A program made the translations under genes and the position numbers. Under the pieces are notes generated by a model. It saw only the letters and a program-made list of their open reading frames with translations. It ran no database searches and was not told the origin of the DNA. Of a stretch of 46,918 nt of DNA, positions 1 through 9,900 are shown piece by piece. Position 1 is the stretch's first letter; each line of letters starts with the position of its first letter. Source of the DNA: Chloroflexota bacterium (GTDB lineage: Bacteria > Chloroflexota > Anaerolineae > Anaerolineales > Anaerolineaceae); contig JAAZOK010000030.1 in assembly GCA_012797815.1 (NCBI GenBank), positions 1 to 46,918 of the forward strand, written 5' to 3'.

Positions 1-29
1 GATTTCTCACATTTCATGCTTTGTTTCTA

Positions 30-665
30 TCATAGCGAAATTTCGTGGAGTCGATAACCATAGGTATTGACAATTTCGGTGTTCTCAAATTTGGTGATCA
101 TGGGACTGTTCTTTCCGAAATCATAAACGTGACCATGAAAAAGATAACGCGGCTTGAATACCTTCAGCAACCACAAAAAAGCTTTAATACCCTGATGAGG
201 CACATCGCTTTTATCGTGAATGCCCCAGGGTGGCGAGTGTGTGATTAAGATATCCAGGTAGCGCCCCGATAATGCATAATTAGCCATCAGGGCTGGCACC
301 AGCCGGAAAGCGAAGCGCCACATGGCTGCTTGCGAATACTGATACTGCCCGTAATTATAAACATGGCTGCCCTGGATCCCGGCTAATAAAAGCCCCGTAT
401 TGTCTTTCACCGAGTGTAGATGCAGATCGGTGCAACCCCAGGGGTGGTCATGTAGAACTCCGTTCTCTGTTTCATAATTTTTTGCGTGATTTCCACGTAC
501 ATAATACAACGGCACATTAAAAGTGCTCACCAGATACTCGAGATAATAATAGGGCAGGTCGCCGGTGCTGATGATAAAAGGGATTCCCTGCAGGGTTTCC
601 TGAACTGAAAGATAATACAGTTCAGATGAAACCTTGTCACTGACAACCAGGACGATCGGGTTCAT
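30..665 (-). CDS. Metallophosphoesterase-like protein with incomplete metal-binding motifs
   Basis: This 211-residue protein has the outline of a calcineurin-like metallophosphoesterase: GD at residues 35-36, GNH at 58-60, a THSPPWG segment around His143 and a GHVY segment at 178-181. Two classical ligands are altered. The first motif, normally DxH, reads D10-K-V, and the last, normally GHxH, reads GHVY. It may bind metal differently, act on an unusual phosphoester, or be catalytically weak. It is the last gene of the minus-strand unit M16-M16-acpS-mpe, and its start overlaps the acpS stop by 4 nt, so it is probably translationally coupled. The substrate is unknown. Confidence 0.75.
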   Translation of the reverse strand: MNPIVLVVSDKVSSELYYLSVQETLQGIPFIISTGDLPYYYLEYLVSTFNVPLYYVRGNHAKNYETENGVLHDHPWGCTDLHLHSVKDNTGLLLAGIQGSHVYNYGQYQYSQAAMWRFAFRLVPALMANYALSGRYLDILITHSPPWGIHDKSDVPHQGIKAFLWLLKVFKPRYLFHGHVYDFGKNSPMITKFENTEIVNTYGYRLHEISL

Positions 666-1036
666 TTTCCTTGTCCTATGGCAACCACAAAGGCTACCGC
701 GTTTTGTCTGGAATGTGAGATGCTTACTGCCCAGTTTTCTAATCCTAGAAAGTCGCTCAACTCTTGTGCTTTGTTATGAAGGATAAGATTGGGTTCCCCG
801 GCGTTGCCCTGTAGGATTTCAATATCCTGCCAGTGCACTTCTCCGATCCCACAACCCAGGGTTTTGGCAACCGCTTCTTTGGCTGCAAATTTTCCCGCAG
901 CGCTGGCAATCGAATTGTGGATAAGGGTGAGTTCCTGTGGGGTGAATACGCGTTGAAAGAAGCGACTGCGCAGTGTGGGACTCTGCGATTCAAAACGGGC
1001 GATTTCTACGATGTCAACCCCGGTTCTCATGATCAT
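662..1036 (-). CDS. acpS: Holo-[acyl-carrier-protein] synthase
   Basis: AcpS transfers 4'-phosphopantetheine from CoA to the serine of apo-ACP, activating fatty-acid synthesis. The 124-residue protein matches the family length. It carries the N-terminal GVDIVEIARFE motif with the Mg-binding Asp8, the FAAKEAVAK helix near residue 52, and a C-terminal ISHSRQNAVA segment. Its ATG shares one base with the stop of the upstream peptidase gene (TAATG), so translation is probably coupled. A second in-frame ATG lies two codons further in. There is no independent promoter between this gene and the M16 genes. Confidence 0.95.
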   Translation of the reverse strand: MIMRTGVDIVEIARFESQSPTLRSRFFQRVFTPQELTLIHNSIASAAGKFAAKEAVAKTLGCGIGEVHWQDIEILQGNAGEPNLILHNKAQELSDFLGLENWAVSISHSRQNAVAFVVAIGQGK

Positions 1037-2322
1037 TATTTGGCTTTCGCTCCTGCACTTATAATAACCAATTTTTTGGGATCTAAATAGCGTCTGGAAA
1101 CTTCCAGGATCTGTTCGGGTGTGATGGATTGGATGCGTTTGGCATAGTTTTGGAAATAATCAAGACCTAATCCGAATCGTTCAATGGAAAGCAGCGCATT
1201 GGCAATACCTGCATTCGATTCCAATGACATGGGCAATCGTCCGATCAGGTGCGATTGTGAATCCCCCAATTCTTCTCGACTGACCGGGGTATCCAGATAA
1301 TGTTCTATTTCCTTGATGATAAGGCTAATGGTTTTTTCTATATTTTTCGGATTTACTCCGGCACTAAATTCCCAACTCCCCGCATCATTAAAAGCATTGA
1401 CGCTGCTGTAAGCATAATATGCTAAGCCTTCTTTATTGCGCACAGATCTGCCAATCCTGCCGTATAAACCGAATTGCCCCAGCACATGGTTGCCCACAAA
1501 GGCTGGGTAGTAATCATCCGAGGAACGATTGGGGGCATAACTGCCCATTTGAATGTCACTTTGACTTTTCCCGGCGATGGGGAAATGTATTCGGGTTGTT
1601 TGTGTTAGCGGTGGCAATACCGGGAAGAGGGGTTCGGAAATCTCATTTCCTGTGTTCCAATCCTCTAAAAATTGTTGTATGACAGATTTGATTTCTTCTG
1701 TCTGCAAAGCCCCACAAATGGCAAGAATAGCGCCCTGGGGTTGGTAGGTTTGATGGTGCCTCACCAAATCTTCTCGCTGGATGGCTTGAATTGTGTCGGG
1801 GTAACCATCCACCGGGATGCCATAAGGATGATCCTTGAACAGGACTTTGTCATATTCAAGCGAAGCTTTTTCCTGGGTATCCTGGTCGCGAATGATCAAC
1901 CCTGTCAATAATTGATTGCGCAAGCGCTTGATGTAGATTTCCGGAAACGTGGGTTTGGTCAAGCTATCACGGATGAGGGCAAGCAGTAATGGGAAATCTT
2001 TTACCAGAGAGCGCCCGCGAAAGTAGGTATTACGAGTGCTGGCACTGAAACTTAAACTCGCTCCTACTCCCTCAAGTTGGTCGTTGATCTCCTGAAAACT
2101 GCTATTTTCATTTCCACGTAGCAGCATGGCAGCCGTAAAATGAGCGGTTCCATATTTCCCCGGTTGGTCCCAGGCTCCCCCACTCGAAAGCATTCCACTG
2201 ATGGTCAATGATTTACTGGACATATTACTGAAAGCGAGTACCGTGATCCCATTTGCCAATTGGAAACGGGCAATATTGTGCGGACCCGGGAAATTCATAT
2301 TGGATGAGTTTTGTTCTGACAT
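1036..2322 (-). CDS. M16 family peptidase, non-catalytic subunit
   Basis: This 428-residue protein has the two-domain M16 (pitrilysin/processing peptidase) fold. The zinc motif HxxEH is absent: the corresponding position reads AHFTAAM. The C-terminal half keeps the conserved NKEGLAYYAYS region, which resembles the Arg/Tyr substrate-binding segment of inactive partner subunits. Its ATG directly follows the TAA of the equally long active M16 gene. The pair therefore looks like an alpha/beta M16B heterodimer in which this member helps form the chamber but does not cleave. The substrate is unknown. It has no signal peptide, so it is probably cytoplasmic. Confidence 0.9.
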   Translation of the reverse strand: MSEQNSSNMNFPGPHNIARFQLANGITVLAFSNMSSKSLTISGMLSSGGAWDQPGKYGTAHFTAAMLLRGNENSSFQEINDQLEGVGASLSFSASTRNTYFRGRSLVKDFPLLLALIRDSLTKPTFPEIYIKRLRNQLLTGLIIRDQDTQEKASLEYDKVLFKDHPYGIPVDGYPDTIQAIQREDLVRHHQTYQPQGAILAICGALQTEEIKSVIQQFLEDWNTGNEISEPLFPVLPPLTQTTRIHFPIAGKSQSDIQMGSYAPNRSSDDYYPAFVGNHVLGQFGLYGRIGRSVRNKEGLAYYAYSSVNAFNDAGSWEFSAGVNPKNIEKTISLIIKEIEHYLDTPVSREELGDSQSHLIGRLPMSLESNAGIANALLSIERFGLGLDYFQNYAKRIQSITPEQILEVSRRYLDPKKLVIISAGAKAK

Positions 2323-3609
2323 TTAAGCTGCCTCCGGAGTGGGAATAAAGAATCCTATGATGCGATTTTGTGGGGCGAATTGGCTTTGAGAAAAAGCCAG
2401 AATCTGTTCGGCAGATACCGATTGCAAACGGCGAGTATATTCCTCATACCATTGATAATCAGCAAAGATATTGCTATATCCCATCCAAAATGCCTGATTG
2501 GTGATGTTTTCGCTGCCATAATCGAACATGGCTTCCGCCTGTTTTGCTGCCCGTTCGATCTCTTGAACGGTCACTTTGTGCTGTTGTATATTTTCGATCT
2601 GTTCATCAAAGGCTTGTAGAGCAGCTTTAACATCACCGCCCGGTTCTAGCGTGAGCACAAAACTATGCAAGAATGGGTCGAGTGTGGATTGAATGCCACC
2701 ACTGATGCTCACCACCCGGTCTTTTTCTACCAGAGCCTGATATAAGCGGCTGGTTCGGTTAGAGATACTGCCACCGCCGAACATGACCAGGGGTGAAGGT
2801 CCCGATAGCAAACTGTCTATCACCGCCAGGGTAAAGAAATCGGGATCGTTGGCACGTGGCGCGTGGTAGGAGATCTGGATATACAGTGCATCCCCCGGAC
2901 CTTTTATTTCAAGCTGTTGTTCCTCCGTTTGAGGAGGTTCCGGCGGGATGAGTGGCTCTTGGTCGGGTTGGTCGGGAATGGAAGAAAAAATACTATCAAT
3001 TTTGGTGCGCACTTCAGCGGTATCGAAATCTCCTGCAATGGCAAGCAGCGCGTTGCCTGGTCGATAGTGCAGGCGGTAGTAATCATATAATTGATCGCGG
3101 GTGATGGCTTGTAGATCTTCCAGGGTGCCTATCACATCATGGTTGTAAGGATGGCTCCGAAATGCTGCTTGCTGGATGGCAGAATTAAGATGGAAGAGGG
3201 GTTCATTTTCATTGCCTTCCAGCTCTGAAATGATCACCGTGCGTTCTGCATTGATCTCGTCCTTATCATAGATGCTGTTTTGCATACGATCAGCTTCCAG
3301 ATCAAGAGCGAGGTCGAGTTCCTGAGAGGGAAGCGTCTCGTAATAAGTAGTCCAGTCCAGGTGAGTCATGGCATTCCATACCCCACCTACCCTGGAGATG
3401 GCATGATCCAATTCATCAATGGGATACTTTGGGGTACCTTTAAATTGCAGGTGTTCAACCCAATGGGAGATGCCCTGGATGCCCGGTTTTTCGTTGCGGG
3501 ACCCTACGCGGTACCAGATCCATTGACTCACAATAGGGGTGGTGTGGATCTCTTTTAAAAGAACTTGGAGACCGTTTTTCAAGGTAAACTCAGTAAGGTC
3601 AATAGCCAT
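2323..3609 (-). CDS. M16 family zinc peptidase, catalytic subunit
   Basis: This 428-residue M16B-type metallopeptidase has the inverted zinc motif at H49-W-V-E52-H53 and a downstream glutamate near E129 in the AERTVIISEL segment, the expected third ligand. It probably degrades or processes peptides together with the inactive partner encoded immediately downstream. The start ATG is preceded by AAGGAAAAG. It heads a four-gene minus-strand unit that includes acpS and a metallophosphoesterase, and it is divergent from the flavoprotein gene at 3706. The roughly 95-bp divergent spacer must hold both promoters, but I see no convincing -35/-10 pair in it. Confidence 0.92.
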   Translation of the reverse strand: MAIDLTEFTLKNGLQVLLKEIHTTPIVSQWIWYRVGSRNEKPGIQGISHWVEHLQFKGTPKYPIDELDHAISRVGGVWNAMTHLDWTTYYETLPSQELDLALDLEADRMQNSIYDKDEINAERTVIISELEGNENEPLFHLNSAIQQAAFRSHPYNHDVIGTLEDLQAITRDQLYDYYRLHYRPGNALLAIAGDFDTAEVRTKIDSIFSSIPDQPDQEPLIPPEPPQTEEQQLEIKGPGDALYIQISYHAPRANDPDFFTLAVIDSLLSGPSPLVMFGGGSISNRTSRLYQALVEKDRVVSISGGIQSTLDPFLHSFVLTLEPGGDVKAALQAFDEQIENIQQHKVTVQEIERAAKQAEAMFDYGSENITNQAFWMGYSNIFADYQWYEEYTRRLQSVSAEQILAFSQSQFAPQNRIIGFFIPTPEAA

Positions 3610-3705
3610 TTTTCTTTTCCTTATAATGATGCAGTAGTTTAAAATTGAGTTGTCGATATCGCGATTTTACAGGTAAATGTTAATACAAATTCATCTGAGG
3701 TGTAT

Positions 3706-5025
3706 ATGAATCAAAAAGCAGTTGCTGTCATTGGAGCTGGACCGGCGGGACTGTTCGCCGCCAAAATGCTCGCAGAAAATAATGTGGATGTCTTCTTGTT
3801 TAATCGCGACATTCACCCCGGCGGATTGGCTGAATATGGTATCTATCCCGAAAAATACCGTCTAAAAGCCGGACTGCGGAAGCAGTTCATGAGTATTTTG
3901 GCGCATGAAAAGATCCATTACTTTGGGAATATAGAGGTCGGTGAAGGGAAAGATCTTTCATTACGGCAACTGCAAGAATTGAATTTTAGCGGGATACTGG
4001 TAACAGCAGGCGCGCAAAAGATCAAACGTTTGGGTATCGAGGGAGAAACATTACCCAGAGTGTATCATGCCTGGGAGATTGTCTCCAACTATAATTCTCT
4101 CCCTCCCTATGCACAAATGGAATTTCCCATCGGGCGCAAGGTTGTGATCATTGGAGTAGGGAACGTGATGGCTGACCTGGCTCGTTATCTGATTACCAGG
4201 GGTGGGGTTGATGAAGTACTGGCGGTAGCACGTCGTGGTCCAGCCGAAATAAAGTTTCACGAAACCGAGTTCGCTCATATTGCTCAGAACCTTGATCATG
4301 ATGATTTTGAGTCGGAGATGGAACGGGTGACACCCCTGATGCAAAAATTGGGACAGGATCCCAATGAAACATGGGCTTTCATCGAAAAAGCATGTGAGAA
4401 TTGTGATGATACTTCATCGAAGACCAATTTCCGTTTACGCTTTCTAAAATCCCCCATCCACTTTAATGGTGATGAAGAAAAAGGGCTGCAATCGGTGGAG
4501 TTCGTTGAAAACACACTGGTGAAAGACAATCATTCCACCACATCTGTCGCCACCGCTCTCAAGACGATATTTGAGGCGGATACCGCCATTCTGGCTGTTG
4601 GTTCCAGCGTTGATGGAGAAATCGGGTTGCCGGTACGCAGATTTGAATTTGCCATAAGCCCGTACCCCGATTTTCCCCAGGATGGTAACTCATATGAGAT
4701 CCTTGATCCGGATACCGGGAAAAATATCCCCGGCATCTTTGTGGCAGGATGGTCAAGATTAGCCAGCTATGGTTTGGTTGGCATCAGTGGCAAGGATGGT
4801 ACCCGTGGTGCCCGGGCTTTATTGGATTATCTCCAGATCCACGGTGAAGAGATTGAAAGTGAAAAATTAATTAAAGCAGTTCGGGATATTAAGCATACGG
4901 TGATCGATAAGGACATGATTTCAAAATTGCTCCAGATTGAAGAACAAAATGCCAAACACCTGGGACAACCCGAATTCAAATTCAAAAGTAATGTGGAAAT
5001 GCTGTCAGCGTTGGGTATCGTTTGA
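3706..5025 (+). CDS. FAD-dependent NAD(P) oxidoreductase, ferredoxin/adrenodoxin reductase-like
   Basis: This protein of about 439 residues has an N-terminal FAD dinucleotide motif (VIGAGPAGLFAAKML), a second nucleotide-binding motif GVGNVMADLAR typical of glutamate-synthase small subunit/FprA-like enzymes, and a C-terminal FVAGWSRLASYGLVGISGKDG flavin-binding region. It lacks CxxC redox and iron-sulfur motifs. I infer a ferredoxin-NADP reductase-like role, moving electrons between NAD(P)H and a ferredoxin or similar carrier. A GTG at 3700 is in frame, but a GAGG Shine-Dalgarno at 3697-3700 sits 5 nt before the ATG at 3706, so I chose the ATG. It stands alone, and its 3' end overlaps the convergent gene by 21 nt. 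Confidence 0.85.
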   Translation: MNQKAVAVIGAGPAGLFAAKMLAENNVDVFLFNRDIHPGGLAEYGIYPEKYRLKAGLRKQFMSILAHEKIHYFGNIEVGEGKDLSLRQLQELNFSGILVTAGAQKIKRLGIEGETLPRVYHAWEIVSNYNSLPPYAQMEFPIGRKVVIIGVGNVMADLARYLITRGGVDEVLAVARRGPAEIKFHETEFAHIAQNLDHDDFESEMERVTPLMQKLGQDPNETWAFIEKACENCDDTSSKTNFRLRFLKSPIHFNGDEEKGLQSVEFVENTLVKDNHSTTSVATALKTIFEADTAILAVGSSVDGEIGLPVRRFEFAISPYPDFPQDGNSYEILDPDTGKNIPGIFVAGWSRLASYGLVGISGKDGTRGARALLDYLQIHGEEIESEKLIKAVRDIKHTVIDKDMISKLLQIEEQNAKHLGQPEFKFKSNVEMLSALGIV

Positions 5026-5517
5026 TTTTGGAAAGTGGGGGAAAAGGCGTATCTTTGGGAAGGGGATCATCAAAATAAAACCCAGGGTGATGGTATTGAT
5101 CCCAATTTCGATGCCGCGCACTTGCCACTCACCGAGATAGGGAAGCGATTCTGGATATGGGTGGCTGCCAAAACCAAAGAAGTCAGCCAGGGAGGAAAAG
5201 ATCGCTATAACCAGACCGGTGCTGATGAAGCGGATGCCAATTTCAGCGGCGATGCTGAGTGGTTTGCCCTGCCATAGATAACGCATGCTGAGGTAGCCAC
5301 CCAGACATAAGATTCCCAGTCCAACAATGCTAACGGTAATTTGGATGAAGCCGGTAACGGGACTGCGATCCATTTGAAAAATGTCAGGACGAAGCCCAAG
5401 CAAGAAGATAACGAATCCGATAAAAGTGAGAACCAGATAAAGACGTAGGCGTTTTCTAAAATTTAATATATAGTCATCCTGGGATTTTTCGGGTGAATTG
5501 TTTTCTTTTTGCGGCAT
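5005..5517 (-). CDS. Conserved-looking integral membrane protein of unknown function
   Basis: I do not recognise this 170-residue protein. A short charged N-terminus (residues 1-25) is followed by about four hydrophobic segments at roughly 28-46, 58-80, 93-117 and 138-156. The charged loops include RYLWQGK and a Pro/Tyr/Gly-rich loop before the last segment. There are no catalytic motifs. Its 3' end overlaps the oppositely oriented flavoprotein gene by 21 nt. A TATAAT at 5540-5545 on the minus strand lies 22 nt upstream of the ATG, so it may have its own promoter between itself and the S1-protein gene. Confidence 0.7.
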   Translation of the reverse strand: MPQKENNSPEKSQDDYILNFRKRLRLYLVLTFIGFVIFLLGLRPDIFQMDRSPVTGFIQITVSIVGLGILCLGGYLSMRYLWQGKPLSIAAEIGIRFISTGLVIAIFSSLADFFGFGSHPYPESLPYLGEWQVRGIEIGINTITLGFILMIPFPKIRLFPHFPKSNDTQR

Positions 5518-5539
5518 TTCTAATCCAATACTAGATTCT

Positions 5540-5545
5540 ATTATA
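5540..5545 (-). promoter_or_regulatory. -10 box upstream of the membrane protein gene
   Basis: A perfect TATAAT on the minus strand lies 22 nt before the ATG at 5517. No good -35 is visible because the upstream bases fall in the hairpin downstream of the S1-protein gene. Confidence 0.4.
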
Positions 5546-5554
5546 GTCGCGATT

Positions 5555-5583
5555 TAAAGAGCGCGTTTTATACGCGCTCCTTT
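5555..5583 (-). terminator. Hairpin downstream of the S1-protein gene
   Basis: GAGCGCG (5559-5565) pairs with CGCGCTC (5573-5579) around a 7-nt loop, with flanking A/T pairs. Read on the minus strand it is followed by TTTAAAT, a weak U-tract. It is a plausible terminator for the gene ending at 5616. Confidence 0.55.
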
Positions 5584-5615
5584 GAAAACTGTGATCTATC
5601 TTGGTTAATGTTCGA

Positions 5616-6884
5616 TTATTCAGCCTGATCTGAAGTATGCTCTTGATCGCTTTCACTATCTTCAGGTGTGGAGACATGGATATCGCTGTTCTCCAACTCT
5701 TGTTTGAGAATTTTCATGTCCATATCTGCATACGCGGCTGATTCGACTCGTCGCAGACTTAACCCGATACGGTGTGAATCAGGTTCGATCTTGATGATAC
5801 GCAGGGTTACTTTCTCACCTTCGTGCAGGACTTCTTTGGGATGGGTGATATGTGCGTCACTCAATTCAGAAATGTGTACCAGTCCTTCTATATCATCCTG
5901 CACCTTGGCGAAAGCGCCGAATTTGGTTAGATTGGTAATGATTGCTTCCACGAGCATTCCAACCTTGAGGTTTTCGACTTTCTTTGCCCAGGGATCATCC
6001 TCGAGCTGGCGAATGGAAAGACCTATGCGTTTTTTCTCTTGATCAATGCTGATAACTTTGACTTTTACGCTTTGCCCGACCTTGAATTTCTCAGAGGGAT
6101 CGGTCAATTCACCCCAACTGAGTTCGGAAACGTGTACCAGTCCATCGGCACCGTTCACATTGACAAAGACGCCAAAATTAGCTACGCTGGTGATCTTGCC
6201 GGTCATAATCTCACCGACTTCCAGATCTTCGATGACCTTCTCGCGAATGGCGTCGCGTGTTTCTCCACATGCCAGACGTTCTGAGAGAATCAAGCGATGG
6301 CGTTCGCGATCGACTTCGATGGCACTGACTTCCATATCCGTGCCGATCATCTTGCCGTAGCGATCTTCGGGTGTGCTACCGACAGCTTCTTTCAATCGTT
6401 CGTAGCTTAATTGAGAAGATGGAACAAAGCCGCGCAGTTTATCAAAAGCGACCAGCAAACCGCCTTTGTTGTAACCAACCACTTTTCCTTTGTAGGTCTC
6501 TTTGTTTTTGAAGATTTCTTCTGCTTTATCCCAGCTTGATTCTTCGACTGCCCGTACATAGGAAAGAAGTAGATTGCCATTGGAATCTTCCACGGTAATC
6601 ACGTATACCGGCAATTCTTGACCAACCTCAAAGCTGGCAAACTCTTCGGGAGGAATTAGCTCGAATTCTCGACCACTGATCAAACCTTCTGATTTCGCTC
6701 CAACACTGATAAGAATCTGGCCTGGAGAAATACTTGCGATTGTTCCAGTCCGGATTTCACCGGCCTTGGGAAGATCGATGCCGAGCCCCTCCTTCTCCAG
6801 CAATGAAGCCATATTCAGGAACTTTTCATCGCTGTTGTTTGAACTGTTCTCCCCAACAGGGGTTTTTGCATCGTTTTGTGCCAT
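5616..6884 (-). CDS. rpsA: 30S ribosomal protein S1-like, four S1 RNA-binding domains
   Basis: This 422-residue protein contains four consecutive S1 domains, at about 40-110, 125-195, 215-285 and 300-370. They are recognisable by repeats such as GEIMTGKITSVANFGVFVNV, DGLVHVSELSW and GLVHISELSD. It lacks the six-repeat length of proteobacterial S1 and resembles the four-repeat S1 of other phyla. Such proteins bind mRNA and aid initiation on the 30S subunit. The N- and C-termini are acidic and low in complexity. It has a strong promoter of its own (TTGCCA-17-TATAAT) and a downstream hairpin, so it is probably monocistronic. Assignment to S1 rather than another S1-repeat RNA-binding protein is likely but not certain. 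Confidence 0.88.
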   Translation of the reverse strand: MAQNDAKTPVGENSSNNSDEKFLNMASLLEKEGLGIDLPKAGEIRTGTIASISPGQILISVGAKSEGLISGREFELIPPEEFASFEVGQELPVYVITVEDSNGNLLLSYVRAVEESSWDKAEEIFKNKETYKGKVVGYNKGGLLVAFDKLRGFVPSSQLSYERLKEAVGSTPEDRYGKMIGTDMEVSAIEVDRERHRLILSERLACGETRDAIREKVIEDLEVGEIMTGKITSVANFGVFVNVNGADGLVHVSELSWGELTDPSEKFKVGQSVKVKVISIDQEKKRIGLSIRQLEDDPWAKKVENLKVGMLVEAIITNLTKFGAFAKVQDDIEGLVHISELSDAHITHPKEVLHEGEKVTLRIIKIEPDSHRIGLSLRRVESAAYADMDMKILKQELENSDIHVSTPEDSESDQEHTSDQAE

Positions 6885-6925
6885 AATATATCTATCACTC
6901 CATCTGTGCGATAATGAATAGCTCG

Positions 6926-6954
6926 ATTATAAGGGGTATTGGTTAGGTTGGCAA
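6926..6954 (-). promoter_or_regulatory. Sigma-70-type promoter of the S1-protein gene
   Basis: On the minus strand, -35 TTGCCA (6949-6954) and -10 TATAAT (6926-6931) are separated by exactly 17 bp. The predicted start near 6919 gives a leader of about 35 nt. This is one of the best consensus promoters in the window. Confidence 0.8.
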
Positions 6955-6988
6955 CCCCTCTGTAAATGCCGCATAAAAAGTGGCTAAT

Positions 6989-9900
6989 TTATCTACGTCT
7001 GCGGCGTTTTTTGGTTTTCTCAGCGCTGGATTTTGGTGTTTCCTCTTGTTGTTGTTCGCTAGGGCTGGCGGAAGAACGTTGTACGGGTTGCAGCCGGAAT
7101 ATTTGACTCATAACACCCAGACGGATATTGGCTAGCAGATCACTGAACATATCGGTTGAACGATTTTTGTATTGAACAAGCGGATCGCGCTGTGCAAATG
7201 ATTCCAACCCGATCGATACGCGTAATGCTTCCATCTGAGTCAAATGCTCGATCCACAGGTTATTGATATTACTCAACAATACATGCCGGAACAGCATATT
7301 TTGAACGTTTGTACCGATCAAATCTTGCAGTGTGTTTTTCAAATCATCGTTCAATGCTCCGATGGGAGATTCTGCAATGTGGTTGTATTCCTGTTCGGTA
7401 ATGGATGATTTGAATTTCTCAAGAATCCCCGGGTTTAATTTATTGACCGTGATTTCTGATTGGTTGAGCCGGTTTAACTCAAATACACCAAAAGAATGGC
7501 TTAACAGTTGGCTGGTAGATCGCAGGTGCGTGAGAATATCCTGAATGATCTCCTCTTCCTTTTTTCCGTTCAACATAGTGGCAGCGTAGAACACATAGTT
7601 GAGCAGGTTGACCCGTTTTAATATGCGCTGGTGATTTTGGGGGTTGATGGCAATGCGTTTACCAGTCGCGATGGCAGATAGGAAAGTGGTCATTCCTTTT
7701 TCGGTAGCCAGATCGGGCATGTCATTCATAACCGCACTTTGAATGTTGCGCGCGATATCTGATTGACCGGAATGGATATCATCTATTTTTTGCTTGAAAA
7801 CCTTATTTATCTCTGATAGATAATAATCTTTCACTTTTTTCCAATCGGCATCTGCTACGGCGAGCTGTTCAGGGTTTGATAATTCACCGACCCGTTTTTG
7901 GATGGTGAAGGCAACCCGATTCAGGTAGATTGCAAACAAAGCGGAACGCACCTGTTCTTTGAGCCTTTTGGTTACTTCGCGATCCCCCGCTATTAATTGT
8001 TGCAGATCATTTTGATTGATTTGCAGGCGCACATGCGCATAGCTCTGTAATTCTTGCTGGAATGTTCTGACATCAATGTCCCCCGGTTCATTTTCCTGCA
8101 TCCCATCAAGGAAGGTTTCAATATTATCAAGTCGTTCTTCCAACTGCGTTTCATAGTTGAATACGGTATGATCGATGAACTCGGAGATATTGGATGTGAC
8201 AAATGTGGCTTCAGCATCGATCACATCGGCAGTGAATTGCTTAAAAAAGGCAGCTTTGTCTTCATTGGAGCGCGTGGCGGTTAGATTATCCTTTAAATAC
8301 CCTGCCAGTAAATGATAAGAATAGGAGGGTAATGCAAAATTCAATGCCGGGTTGACAATCACTGGTTGGATTTCATCCAGAAAAGCACATAATTTCCATG
8401 GTGAATGAGATTCTTCCAGGCTGGCTGGAACCCGTCGTCTTAATTCGCTTTCCACCATGCCCCAGATGTCATCAGAAAGATCTTCCTTGGTAATGGCATG
8501 TTCCCGTTCCTCATAAATGCGCGTACGCTGATCGTTCAAGACATCATCATATTCGAGCAGGTGTTTACGGATGTCAAAATTATTACCTTCTACCCGCTCT
8601 TGAGCCTGCTCGACCAACCTACCGATCATGCGATTTTCGATCGGTAATGATTTATCGAGCTTGAAGAGCGCCATTAGGGATTCGACGCGCTCACCGCCAA
8701 ACAGGCGCATCAGGTCATCTTCCAGCGAGAGATAGAAACGGGAAGATCCGGGGTCCCCCTGGCGGGCGGCGCGTCCGCGCAGCTGGTTGTCAATCCGGCG
8801 AGCTTCATGCCGTTCTGACCCGATCACGTGTAATCCACCAACCTGCCGAACTTTTCGTAAATTCACCATGAATTGCAGAAACTCACGGGCACTTTCCGCC
8901 TGTTCCACATAGTGATCGGGCGCAAGTTGCTGAATGGCAGTCTCCATATCCTCATAGGTCATGTCATAAGGATCCAGATGGTTTGCTTTTAATGCCTGCA
9001 CAATCTCGGTCAGGATATGTTCATCCAGTTCACCGCCCAATTTGATATCGACACCACGCCCAGCCATATTGGTGGCAATGGTGACTGCCCCAAATGCACC
9101 GGCACTTGCAATGATCTGGGATTCTTCGTCATGTTTCAGGGCATTCAATACGCGGTGTTTGATACCGTTGCCCAAAATGCTTTGCAGGCGTGGAATATTC
9201 TCCTCCGGGATGTTCAGCAGATCGGCAAGGATGTTCTGGTTTTCGGTTTTTTCCAGTGAGATGCTCTCGATCCCGGCTTTCTGAGCGAAATTCCTTAGTA
9301 TGGCGGGTGATAATGAATCCAGAAGATTTTCCAGGGATTCCAATTCCGGGATGGCTCTTTCAACATCTTTTATTTGGAATTTTTCTCGCCATAATGCTTT
9401 CAAAAGGAGGATCTGTAATAATAAGCGCAACGAATCACGATTCAACCGTGATGAGAGCTCTTCGGAGTGAACGATCGAGGTCGTGCCTACTAATTGAGGG
9501 CGCCCGATGGCGTTGAAGCGTACGATTTCCAAACATATAGCGCGCAGCTTCGCTTCTCGATTTTGGTAGACGATATCAGGATAATCTTTTCGTTTCCAGA
9601 AAACCTCTTGTTGTTCCGGATCGTTTTTATAGGAATAATAAGTGTATTGATAACCTTCTTCGTCTTTCCTTTGATGAATGTTCAGATCAGAATTTGATTG
9701 TTCAGCCGAATAGTCCAGGTTGGTAGGGATGGGGATGACATCCAGTTCATAAATCGTGAAGAATTCCTCCGCCTCGGTTAAGGCAGTGCCGGTCATACCG
9801 GCTAACTTTTCGTACATGCGGAAATAGTTCTGCAGCGTGATGGTTGCCTGGGTGATATTTTCAGGATTGACCTTGACACCCTCTTTTGCTTCCACCGCCT

